Shown here: positions 12,199 to 22,048 of the stretch, in pieces
Layout of the letters: every line of letters starts with the position of its first letter
How positions within the stretch are numbered: position 1 is the first letter of the stretch
Source: Heterostelium multicystogenum
Lineage: Eukaryota > Evosea > Eumycetozoa > Acytosteliales > Acytosteliaceae
NCBI GenBank assembly: GCA_003667245.1
Contig: RCNN01000024.1
Coordinates: 89,165-153,164 of the forward strand
Length of the DNA: 64,000 nt
Reading direction: 5' to 3'
Made by a program: the position numbers and the translations under genes
The notes under the pieces: model-generated
What the model was told of the DNA's origin: nothing
Databases searched by the model: none
Seen by the model: only the letters and a program-made list of their open reading frames with translations

Positions 12199-12726
12199 TC
12201 ATGATGATTTCAGCATCGCATTAATTGTATATTCAGATGGAACAAAAAAAAGTGATTTGGTACAGAAATGGTTAAACCCTGTATGGTTAAAAATAATTAT
12301 ATGTGGAGCTGGATCTCTTTGGTTGACTACTATCCAATTATTTCTCTGAATTGAACAAATACATCATTACCAACTCTTGGGGTCCAATGGACATAGATTT
12401 AAATTTTAGGGAACGAATTAAGACAGATAAAGTACAGAATACTATAAAATTAATTAAAATAAGTATTTGAGATGATGAACAAAATATCAACTATATCAAC
12501 ATACTTGATACTTCTGCACCATAAGAATGTCCCAACACCATAATTCTGTTGCAAATTTCACATTTTTTGAGTGAATCTTTAATTCCAGCATCGATATCTT
12601 CAGGAACACTAACCCAAGAGTGATAGAATCCTTACTGAATCTTGGTGTCAGTGACATTTGGAGTCGACACGAAAGAACTCAAAATTTTCAATCCAATCAA
12701 AAAAACAGATCCAATGGGAAAAAATA
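12199..12726 (-). pseudogene. Broken class 3 lipase
   Basis: On the minus strand, fragments of a class 3 (alpha/beta-hydrolase) lipase appear in the correct order: GFYHSWVSVPEDIDAGI near 12625, the nucleophile elbow MVLGHSYGAEVS (GxSxG) near 12530, HWTPRVGNDVFVQF near 12375 and WIVVNQRDPAPHIIIF near 12310. These match the family blocks around the catalytic Ser, the PRVGN loop and the acidic RDxVPH loop. They are interrupted by an in-frame TAA just before GFYHSW, by a stop-ridden stretch after the intron-like GTATGT...TTATAG, and by frame changes. No N-terminal half or signal peptide precedes it. A decayed truncated copy is the simplest reading; draft errors could account for some but not all breaks. 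Confidence 0.65.
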
Positions 12727-12907
12727 GATATGGTTCACAGTTGGCCAACTCAATCCTAATCAATCTATTAATTCAAATGCACAAAATTTAACTGTTTTGC
12801 AATCAACTAATCGAATCGGAATTTAAAAATTGATTCTATATACATAATTTATTTCTATTGTTCATTTGCAGATCTATACATGATTATACGATTATATTGT
12901 TTTTATA

Positions 12908-14605
12908 TTATTGTAATTTACATTTGCTGCTCTTTTCTTTATCCCCACTCTTTTCCTTGTCATCCTTTTGTTTGGATTGATTGGAACGCTTTTTACCTTT
13001 TTGGTTCTCTTGGCTCTGCAATTGAAGGGCAACCGCAAAGTCACGACTAGAAAAATAATAATTAGAATAATAGTAGTTTGGTTAATATTTTAACGAACTA
13101 AACTAATCTGTGATGTTACATACTCAATGTCTGGATTTGCATTGGATTGTTCTTGTAAATACTTGGCATACTCTTCGTCGGTCATGAATTCTGTCGGTAC
13201 GACTGTAGCTTCGCCAACCTTTGGTGAATTCGAAAAGTTGGAATATGGATCCATTTTATGATATAGAGTAAAGTCGGACATCAAGAAATCAGAGTCTCCG
13301 TTGATTTGTGAGAGTCTCTCCCAAACGACAGGTTCATTTATGTATCCTTCGTCAGTGATTAAAAGATACAATGAGTCGGATGTCTTGTAGATAGTTGCGA
13401 AATGATTGTTTCTAAAGAGTATTGAAAGCTCTCCTTCTTTGAGATTGGAGTGCAACTCACACAAACCATGATATGAGAGCTGAGATGAGGTGTCCTTGAG
13501 AAACTGTGCTATCTTCATGTCAACCATAATATCATCTGACGAAAGTCCACTTGAATAGCTGTCGTCTTCATCAGTCAATATATCTTTCGGGAATCCATGG
13601 CTATCAACTTGTTTGCCTTTATCACTGCTATTGTTTGAAGTAGTAGTTGTTGTAGTTGTTGTAGTTGTGGTAGTGGTTGTTGGCGAAGATTTTTTCTTCG
13701 GTACTGGATCAAATTCATCATCTAGATTGCTACTTTTATCATTATTATTTGATTCAGTTGGATAAGGTGGAGGTGGTGATGAAGGGATTGTCGTTTTTGA
13801 TTCCTTTGGCGATGTGGCAGTTGAAGCTTTTTGGTGTAAATATAGTTTCTCCATGACCTGATTATATGACTTATCTCCAATGATGGACATCAATTCAGTA
13901 TCCTGCGGATCTACCAGCCATCCATGAACCAAATCAATATTTAACAGCTGGAATATATTGATGTCGCACGATGAATCGAAATCCTTGATACTAAGCAAAA
14001 CAATAATATTCATTAGTAGTTGGTCTTCGAAGACTGACAACAAAAAGAGAAAGATGATTACCCTGTAAATTTGATGTCCAAAATTAAACCACTGACGAGT
14101 GATGGCAAAATATTCATGGAATGATTCATCTTGATTTCATGTTCAACCTGTGATTCTCCATCCTTAAACTATGAATTGACAAAAAGACAAAGAATTAGTC
14201 AATCTGATCAAATTGATTCGTTCCCGATTAATGTATATTATATGATCGTTACTTGTGGTATGTTTTCCAATAGATAGCATCCTATTCTTGTGACCAGGTC
14301 ATCATAGGTGATAGGGACTTCGGGTAGATCAACACAGCCTCTCAATGACAAAATGTTGATGATGGCAATGAGTGGACATGGACCATTTTGCTTCTGTGTA
14401 ACAATATTTCGTTTCTTATCTTGGAATACGATTGACTTTACACTGAATACCTCTTGAGATGCCTGTTGCTCCCCTGACTTTTGCTGTGACTCTTCCAATC
14501 CTCGAGGCGATGCATTATTTTTGTTACTATTTGCTAAATCTTTACTATTTGTAGTAGTTGTGTCGTGGTGGTGGTAGTGGTGGTTGTAGTTATATCAGAC
14601 ATCAT
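12908..14605 (-). CDS. MINDY-1/2 (FAM63)-type K48 deubiquitinase
   Basis: MINDY enzymes are cysteine proteases that trim K48-linked polyubiquitin. The catalytic Cys block QNGPCPLIAIINIL is at about 14380 and the catalytic His block LFRNNHFATIYK at about 13410. Between them are FKDGESQVEHEIKMNHSMNILPSLVSGL and HGWLVDPQD, both family signatures. A long Ser/Thr/Pro-rich insert (polyThr near 13660) separates the two catalytic parts. The C-terminus DRDFAVALQLQSQE resembles the ubiquitin-binding MIU helix of the family and ends in a Lys/Asp-rich tail. Introns: 14169-14252, 13991-14061, 13047-13123. The ATG pair at 14600-14605 starts MMSDITTTT; a repeat-associated frame break near 14560 separates it from the rest. 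About 490 residues. Confidence 0.9.
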
Positions 14606-15408
14606 CTTCACTAATATTGAAAATAAGATAAATAACTATAGTGAACAAATATTTATAGTAATGTAGTAATACGTATACTAACTAATCTAAGTATAGTATT
14701 CTATTGGTATTCTATTGTATTGGTAGTAATAGTTGTAGAAGTGCTATTTTGTTTATGCTTTGTTTTTGTTGTTGTTGTTAGCAATTGTTGTTGTATTTAA
14801 TTTATTTAATTTTCAAATTAAAGTCAATAACAATAACCTCCATTATAGTAGAATTGAATTATTATTTTTAATATTATTATTATAATTGGCACACCAACTA
14901 AATTAAATTAAATGAATGAAAAACCACAAACTCTTCAACAGCAAAGAATTATTCATATTATTAATTAATTTTATATGTTGTTTTATCAAAAGGAACAGTA
15001 CCCCCACTAAAAACAACTACAAAATAGAATCACCCGTCATCAGATGTATCCTAAATTTGACAAGATTGGAATTTTTAAGGTCGGTTGGAAAATCGATAGA
15101 ATTTAATGAGATCTAAATTTACACCACGATGAATGCATATTTTTTGTTATTGCCTATGATAAATACTACGATAGTGTCAACCATGAACATTGTTCACTGT
15201 TCACCTAGAATTAGAGTATGCATTAGTGGATATTCTAGTTGACTAGTTTGTCACCTGAAGCACAAACATAGGATTTAAAGTACGGAAATGAAACACAAAA
15301 CAAAGATCAAGTAGTGGGAATATTTACTACAGATATTGATACAATGAACTTTGATAAATCATTAATCTAATCAATTTATTATATTACGATAGTATAGTAG
15401 ATATCAGA
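14606..15408. other. Intergenic gap
   Basis: Upstream of the MINDY gene there are GTTGTTGTT repeats (14768-14792). A 66-residue plus-strand open frame at 14916-15116 (ends SVGKSIEFNEI) and a 37-codon one from 15128 have no relatives I know. The last 100 bases are the 3' flank of the propeller/EGF gene. Confidence 0.4.
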
Positions 15409-16701
15409 TTAAACAACACATGTTGGATAACCAAAGTCCCACACAACGTTACCAGTGCAAATTTCGCATCTGCTTCCGGTGAATCCTGTTCTGCATCTGC
15501 ATACTCCATCACAATAAGCCATTGGCACATTACCACATTCGTAGTCTGCAACACAGGTCGATGGTCTGCCATCTGGCAACAAGCTTACACACACTGGAAT
15601 GCCATTTTGTCCGTATCTGATGATACCATTGCAGGTCTGGCATTGGTCTCCGGTGAATCCTGCAGAGCAACCACATCGGTTGAGTGGAGTGCTTGAAGAG
15701 TATAGAGTGGTGACAGTTGGTGTTGCTGAGCTGAGTGGGCCTACTGACTTGACCTCGTTGTTAGTAGTGGTATAGTAGATTCTGTTCTTTGCTGAATCCA
15801 ATGCCATTCCTAGAATTGGATCGGTTGTCAGCATTCTGAAGGGTCCTCCATTTATAGGAAGCTCCATGATTCCACGACTTGTGTTATAGGACCATGTTGG
15901 CTTGAGTCCAAAGTAGAAATGGGTGTTGGTCATGACAAAGGAAGTTGCTTCTACTTGAGAGGAACTCACAAACTTTAGTTCTGACAATGAGCAGTTGTTG
16001 CATCCAACTGGCAATTTGTAGATGTTGGTGGTAACAGCGTCATTTCCGTATTCGAGACGAACAATGAATAAGAGATTAGTATCCTTGAGTCCGAGGAAAT
16101 TACAACGGTTATTGTAATAAGAGTTATCAAGCATAATCACATCACCAGCATTCTTTTCCTCTGGGGTTTTTGGTATGTTGGATACACGGTGAGTGTTCCA
16201 GTCACAGAAGAAAGTTCTTTGGTTGTCTTCGTCAAAATAGACACCGAGATTGTATCCACGGACATACCATACACCTGGAATGGAAGGAGCACCTGCATTG
16301 TATGGTCCAACGACTGGAGCTGCTCTTTGGCTGTTCATGACATAGGGTGTATTGGTCTTGCGCAGATATCCAACCAGTCCCATGAGCATACTGTATCCTG
16401 GTCCACTTGATACCTCAGTTTGGAATGGATAGATGATCGATGGCTTTCCACCAGCGAATGGAACACCCAAGAGGTAGGTGACGCCAGTTGGAGAATTCGA
16501 GCTTCCATTGAAATTTCCAATGAAAACCACTCTTTGATTGGTTTCATCCAAACCGACACCAGGCAGCATATTAACACCCTTGTAGCATTGTGCCTGTGGT
16601 TGAACACCACACTGATAGTCACCTTGGCAATCAATATTTGGCTGTCCCTCTATTACCACTCCAAGAATGGTAAATATTAAAACCAAATATAAATATTTCA
16701 T
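15409..16701 (-). CDS. Secreted beta-propeller/EGF-like protein
   Basis: Single-exon gene of 430 residues with an intact frame. It begins with a clear signal peptide (MKYLYLVLIFTILGVVIEG). After a short Cys pair (CQGDYQC) come several repeats of the type LDETNQRVVFIGN, FDEDNQRTFFCDWN and DSAKNRIYYTTTNN, like blades of an LDL-receptor or NHL-type propeller. The end has two Cys-rich EGF-like units, CGCSAGFTGDQCQTC and CRCRTGFTGSRCEIC, each followed by a similar CxG...G.P.CV tail. No membrane anchor or GPI signal is evident, so it is probably secreted. Dictyostelids have many such EGF-repeat proteins, several in adhesion; the role here is unknown. Confidence 0.75.
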   Translation of the reverse strand: MKYLYLVLIFTILGVVIEGQPNIDCQGDYQCGVQPQAQCYKGVNMLPGVGLDETNQRVVFIGNFNGSSNSPTGVTYLLGVPFAGGKPSIIYPFQTEVSSGPGYSMLMGLVGYLRKTNTPYVMNSQRAAPVVGPYNAGAPSIPGVWYVRGYNLGVYFDEDNQRTFFCDWNTHRVSNIPKTPEEKNAGDVIMLDNSYYNNRCNFLGLKDTNLLFIVRLEYGNDAVTTNIYKLPVGCNNCSLSELKFVSSSQVEATSFVMTNTHFYFGLKPTWSYNTSRGIMELPINGGPFRMLTTDPILGMALDSAKNRIYYTTTNNEVKSVGPLSSATPTVTTLYSSSTPLNRCGCSAGFTGDQCQTCNGIIRYGQNGIPVCVSLLPDGRPSTCVADYECGNVPMAYCDGVCRCRTGFTGSRCEICTGNVVWDFGYPTCVV

Positions 16702-17554
16702 CGTTTTATTTTTATTAATATATTATTTTTTTATGGATAATATAAAGTATTTAGAAATAATAATAATAATTTTATAAATTATAATGGAAGTGAAAGTTGA
16801 TATTATTTATATTGATCTACTTTCTTAATTTATACTTATAAAATTAAAATGTTTAAATTAAAACTGATTGAATGAAGTATCAACAATAAAATTGTCAATC
16901 TGACATATTGTTGTGTTGGTTGTATGTATCCATCCATTTCCAAACATATATTATATGGCATTTTAAACACATATGTATTTTTCAAACAATCTAACTTTGT
17001 TTTGAAGTGGTAGTTGTGATTTATTTTTAATAGTGGTCATCTAACAAGCAAGTGTGTGAAGTGAGTTTGGTGTGTAAGTAATGACCTACAGCATGGTGAG
17101 TACATGCCATACTAAATTTCACCAACTTCAATGGTGTTAACTATTAAAAAGAATGAATGAAGATGATGTGATACGTATGTATTTTTCTAAGTATTTGTTT
17201 TATAATCTATATTAAGTACTTTAAAAACAATATTTTTCATTGAAATTATACCTATCAAACAAATACACTAACCTGTTGTAATAATTATACCAGTATTTCT
17301 ACTTTATTTCTTTATTTTTAACTACTACTGTTGTACCATCTTGTTACTTAATATTTTATTTTAGCCCAACCATAAATATATTACAATGAATGGTCAATTT
17401 TAAACATATTAAATTGTAAATAAAAGTTCATTTTAAAAGGAACAGTATTGAGATATCTGTTTCAAAATGTTGCTCACAATGCACTGAATTTTTTTATTAT
17501 TGTTCAAGAAGTTTGTTTTTGACATCATTTATATGAATTCGGGTGATTGTTGAT
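16702..17554. other. Divergent promoter region
   Basis: This 850 bp stretch separates two divergently transcribed genes (propeller/EGF on minus, the 17555 gene on plus). It is A/T-rich with TTTATTTTT and AATAATAATAA tracts close to each start. No open frame of note. Confidence 0.45.
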
Positions 17555-18501
17555 ATGGATAGTGGCAACTACAAACCTTGGTTTCTCAATGTAAATATAG
17601 ATAAAGATGATGACAATGTAATAAGTGGTGGTTGTAGCAGTGGTAGCGTAAACACTGCTAAAAACAATACAGTTCTCTCACCTACAAAGAAAGATACTTC
17701 GACAGGTGACTACTCTACTCTGTCTTGCTACAAATATTATCAAAGTGTTTTCGATCAACTTGCACAGTCAATTGCATTGTGGAATGGCTACGAAAGCAAC
17801 CAATTCACTGCGCTAAATAGCGTTGCAGTATGTCTTGATCGTCTGCAACTCATCATGAACAACGAATCTCTGCAGAATCGACATCTCAATACAAAACAAT
17901 TTGCTCACTTTCCATCTAAAGCTCCCCGGGGCTCTGGCAATGTCCACGAAGACTCGGGAGAGATCGCTGACATTTCAATGTGTATCATGAGTGAGCTGAA
18001 GCTCAGCCATTGTCAGCGTCTGGAGGAGCTCATGAGATCACTGTTGCGATACAACGAAAGCAAAAGAAAGATCATCGAGAAGATGACATCACTCTCTTCA
18101 GAATTCAATGTGTACTACCACAAAAACATAGAGACGCCGTTTGCAAACGACAGTAAACATATGACTAGACAACTTGATTTCAACGCCGGTACCCCATCGA
18201 ATCATCCACTTACAAATCTACATCAATGGATCAACTATATTTTCCATTCCTTCAAACAAGAGTAAGATTGGCTCATAGCATCCCTCCTAGATGATAGATA
18301 ACCTAACACCAATCCTCATTGCTTCGCACTCGTTTTCTAATCTAGATTCCTAAGAAAAGACGAACTGATCAAGATGATAAACTATACTAAACTGGATGAA
18401 CTTTCAACGATTTTAGATGATTGGGAATCTAAAACACTGATAGATCAACTAAAGATTAGAGAATACTTGTCGTTGGCTAACGGTGTAATAAAAGATGATT
18501 A
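17555..18501 (+). CDS. Helical protein, possibly AIRIM/C1orf109-like
   Basis: Two exons: 17555-18262 and about 18345-18501, with an intron GTAAGATTGG...TCTAG joining QE to FLRKDELIKM in frame. The ATG at 17555 (MDSGNYKPW) is preferred because the frame further upstream opens only with GTG. The protein is about 290 residues, mostly predicted helix: FDQLAQSIALWNGYESNQF near residue 60, a second helix pair around ELMRSLLRYNESKRKIIEKM, and the C-terminal HQWINYIFHSFKQEF...LDELSTILDDWES. That end resembles the C-terminus of human C1orf109/AIRIM, a ribosome-maturation partner of AFG2 ATPases (WLxDIERHYRKSYLKRKYLL...). The similarity is by eye and moderate, so function is tentative. Confidence 0.55.
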
Positions 18502-18709
18502 AGTTTATTTAAATAGAGAATTTTATTTACAATTACATGATATTCTATGCATATGTACTGTTGTACTGTACCACTATTATATACATAATATTATTAGCTT
18601 TTTGATTAGCGATGTGTAATTGATGTGAAAAAATAGATTGCATTTGCTTTTGCTTTTAATTGCATAGTTGTTGTGATGTTGCTATCGATCTATCTATTTA
18701 TCTATTTAT

Positions 18710-19056
18710 CTATTCGTCAGAGTGTGCTCTTCTCATTTTCTTTCCACCTCTTTTGTTTCCTTCAACGGTAACCTCATCGACTTCCATCTTTTGTTGTAAC
18801 TTCAATTGCTCCTCTTCCATCTTTCTCTTATTTTGCTTGGCTTCCATTCTCTTCTTACGTTTCTCCAACTCCTCCTTCTCTCTGACGAGATCATAAGAGT
18901 ACTCTCTTCTTCTCAAAGTTCTACTATTTTTCTTTGCCTATGATTATATCAAATCATATCGTTAATAAACATGTATAACACATCATTTGCAAACACTGTC
19001 AGTCTATATCTAAATCGGCATGATGTTTGACTTTTAACTAATAATATCCATACCAT
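18710..19056 (-). CDS. Small basic coiled-coil protein (hypothetical)
   Basis: The main exon (18710-18937) encodes KKNSRTLRRREYSYDL followed by a continuous charged helix (EKEELEKRKKRMEAKQNKRK) and the end GGKKMRRAHSDE. A likely first exon is just the ATG at 19054-19056: GTATGG follows directly and a 116 bp intron ends ...ATCATAG|GCA, giving MAKKNSRTL... of about 77 residues. A lone-ATG exon is unusual but keeps frame. The composition suggests a nuclear or nucleolar protein. It lies tail to tail with the gene at 17555-18501, 208 bp between stops. I do not recognise a family. Confidence 0.5.
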
Positions 19057-20678
19057 ATATGTCTTTGATTATTCAAAATATATTTACTTAAACAAACTTA
19101 ACTTATTTATCGAGGGGCACACAATAACATTTCATTCATCGTTCGTTTTCCATTATTCCAAAAAATTCAAAAATTTTAAAATCATCTGTAAGACAACCCT
19201 TCTGACTACTCACAATTCTTGATCAATCTTTGCTTAGGAAAGATTGAATTCGTTGCTCTTTTGAAATTAGTCAGCTTATTTTTGATTAGTTGTCTTGATA
19301 GACTTGGGTTGTATATTATTGTTGTAATTTTATTGATAATAAAGCTGTTCACAATATCATATATATATATATCACATCAAACATAGAAAACTCTAATTGT
19401 TTTTTATTAATTTGGTTTTTTTATTATTATTGTAAAAAGAGATGTATAAAAAATCAGGTGATTAAAATTCATTTATCATAATAACCCATCTATTTGATTG
19501 TGGAGTAAATAAAAAAACTAACAAGTGAGGATAAGAAATTAAAGAGTGTAAATAGAACTCCTTTCAAATGTCCTATCTATGTTTAACTTTTCAAATTAAG
19601 TTAGTTCAAGACATGTAGAGCTAACACGAAAATTGAACTCTTTGCCCCTGTTGGATGGACGATCCAGATTACAGTTTGTCATCATCCTATCACTAATAGT
19701 AATACTTTCAGATGGTAATACAAATCAAACAAGTAATTGAAGTTACTGTATTGAAATCTTTTATTTTTTATTAAGATCTTAAGTATTATTATTGTAATCA
19801 ATGAGGTTCGACGACAAATGGGTTTTGACTGAACATGTTTTTTTTTTTTTTTGCTATGAGTGAGTATAAACAACAAATCAAATGATGATCATCAAAATGA
19901 GATTTTTTAAAACAAACCTTCGATTTCTTTCAAAAATTTTTTGATAAGTTTGTATTTTGATAAAATTGATGTGAATCTGAGATAGGGGCCCCAACACGAC
20001 TGTGCTCCCCAAAAACCAATTCGATTTCTTTTTCAACTCACAATATTTTCTTTTTATTATTATTTTAATTTTTAAATAACATCACATCAAACAACATAAC
20101 AAATCAAATCAATATAAATAATAAATAATAATAATAATATTATTATTAAATATTTTATTGTATTGTTTTATAGCTACTATTATTATATTTATATCTCTAT
20201 AAAGTTGGTAAAGTAATATATTATAGTTTAATATTTATATTAAAATTTTAATTTAAAACAATAACTACAACAATAACAACACAACAAACCAAAATTTCAT
20301 TTACCACAACTTTAATCAATAAAAACAACAACAACAATAACAATAACAATATCGAACCTTACAAATATAGTTTTACACATCTAAGTTTCACCTTTACTTG
20401 GCTTATTTAAGTAATATCACTTGTTTATTAGTATTATTAGTAATCTATAAAACTATATATATTGTTGTTTATGTTGGTTGATCTCAATTAATTATAATAG
20501 ATAGATAAATAGATAGAAAGAGATAGATAGAATATAGATGGTTAAATGATTATGTCAAACACAATTATAAAAAGTTAAAATAGTAAAAGATAGATTAAAT
20601 AACTATAGTTTAATAATAGATTGTAATAAGATATAGTTATAAAGATAGATATATTGATTGATATAGATAAAGATAAAG
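19057..20678. other. Long A/T-rich intergenic region with an NPC1-like relic
   Basis: Divergent spacer between the small basic gene (-) and the ammonium transporter (+). It holds many A/T homopolymers, a (TA)n run at 19363-19373, AATAATAAT repeats at 20121-20150 and GATA-type repeats (AGATAGATA) at 20502-20530. The only non-repeat structure is the NPC1-like patch at 19600-19705, listed separately. No gene seen. Confidence 0.5.
19600..19705 (+). pseudogene. Relic resembling an NPC1 luminal exon
   Basis: Bases about 19607-19702 align by eye to the npc1 gene at about 48330-48421. Shared blocks include AACTCTTTGCCC, GGATGGAC-GATCCAG and ATCCT with ACTAA(C/T)AG after it, roughly three quarters identical over about 80 bp with only small gaps. 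In NPC1 this encodes the Cys-rich luminal segment [19 protein letters not shown]. Flanking sequence does not continue the match. No frame or splice structure remains here, so it is a decayed fragment of an NPC1-type gene copy. Confidence 0.6.
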
Positions 20679-22048
20679 ATGGCTGAACCAAATAGCTTTT
20701 CATCATCAGCTTCATCGATGTCATCAAACTCAATTGATGAGAGTATAATAGGGGCGAGCTGGGGTACTGGATGCTGCAAATTTAGTTTTTTGTATGTACA
20801 AATATCACATTTGATGTAAATCTAATAAAATATTAATGCTGTTGTTGTTGTTTATGATGATGATAGTTTTACAAGCTGGATTCGGTATGATTGAAGCTGG
20901 CATGGTTAGAGCAAAGAATACAAAGTCTATATTATTGAAGAACCTTATAAATACAGCAATCGGAGCGATTGGCTTCTATTGCTTCGGACACGCATTTGCT
21001 TTTGGTCCAGATTGGTCGAATGGATTTATTGGAATTGGAAACTTCTTCCTGCGAGATTTTACAAATTACTCCTATTGGCTGATACAGTGGGCCTATGCCG
21101 CAACAGCCACAACCATTGCCCACTGGTGCAATGGCAGAGCGCACACAGATGCCCTGCTATGTGCTGTTTTCTCTGCTTTCAGACCACACTGATATATCCG
21201 ATTGTCGCACATTGGATATGGTCGTCCGGCAATGGTTGGCTTGCAGGTCTTGGTATTGCTGATTTTGCCGGTGGTGCAGTTGTACATATAGTGGCTGGAG
21301 CGTGTGGAGCGTGTGGTAGCTTCCTTCTTGGACCACGTATTGGAAGATTCGACCATGACAATGGCAGACCCAAGTCACTGCCGGGACACAACGTTCGTAT
21401 TGGTTTCACTGGGCGCCATGATTTTGTGGTATTCCTGGTATGGATACACCAGCGGTGCTTCTATATCAATGACCAGTGCACTTCCACTGTCCCGTGTGTC
21501 CATCGTTGCTACACTTTCTGGATCTACAGGACTTCTCACTGTCTTGGCAATGGGACGTCTTTTCACAGGACAGTATGATCTTGTCAAAGGAATCAATGGT
21601 TTAGTAGCAGGATTGGTTTCATCAACTGCAGGATGTGCATATATTGAGCCATGGGCTGGTATTATTGTTGGTTGTAAGTAATTTATCTTTAAATATACGC
21701 AAATATGCCTTGCTAACCGGTTTGATAGTTGTTGGTGGAGTTATTTACTATTCATCATCTTGGATACTCCTGAATATGGCAAGAATAGATGATCCCGTCG
21801 AGGCAACTTCTGTACACCTATTTGGTGGAGCATGGAGTGTCATTAGTGTAGCATTTTTCGCATCACATGGTCGTGATGGAGGAATTTTCTATGGAGGCGG
21901 AATTGAACTGTTATGGGTACAGCTAGTTGGTGTAGCAGTATCGACCATATGGGCCATTGTAGTATCAGCAGCATTCTTTATGATTATGAAGTATTTCCAT
22001 TGGTTTAGAGTTGACGTCGATACTGAAAAGCAGGATTGGATAATATGA
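20679..22048 (+). CDS. Ammonium transporter (Amt/Mep/Rh family)
   Basis: Multi-pass membrane protein that conducts ammonium or ammonia. Dictyostelids use Amt proteins to sense ammonia in development. Family blocks in order: LQAGFGMIEAGMVRAKN (TM1 end), LLKNLINTAIGAIGFYCFGHAFAFG, WAYAATATTIA, ADFAGGAVVHIVAGACG (the Amt signature), LGAMILWYSWYGYTSGASISM, DLVKGINGLVAGLVS, and DDPVEATSVHLFGGAWSVI with the conserved His. The ATG at 20679 gives a Ser-rich leader; an intron near 20793-20868 then joins it, but the ATG at 20836 would alternatively supply a full TM1 (LLLLFMMMIVLQAGFG). Another intron runs from about 21676 to 21728. Frame breaks near 21115, 21175 and 21390 lie in invariant regions. Confidence 0.9.

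Noticed and set aside
16189..16680. Frames of 73-99 codons opposite or out of frame with the propeller/EGF gene
   Set aside because: They are shadows of a confident single-exon gene with a signal peptide.
19607..19690. Possible tRNA (T-loop-like GTTCAATTTTC on the minus strand)
   Set aside because: No cloverleaf could be drawn, and the same bases align better with npc1 coding sequence.
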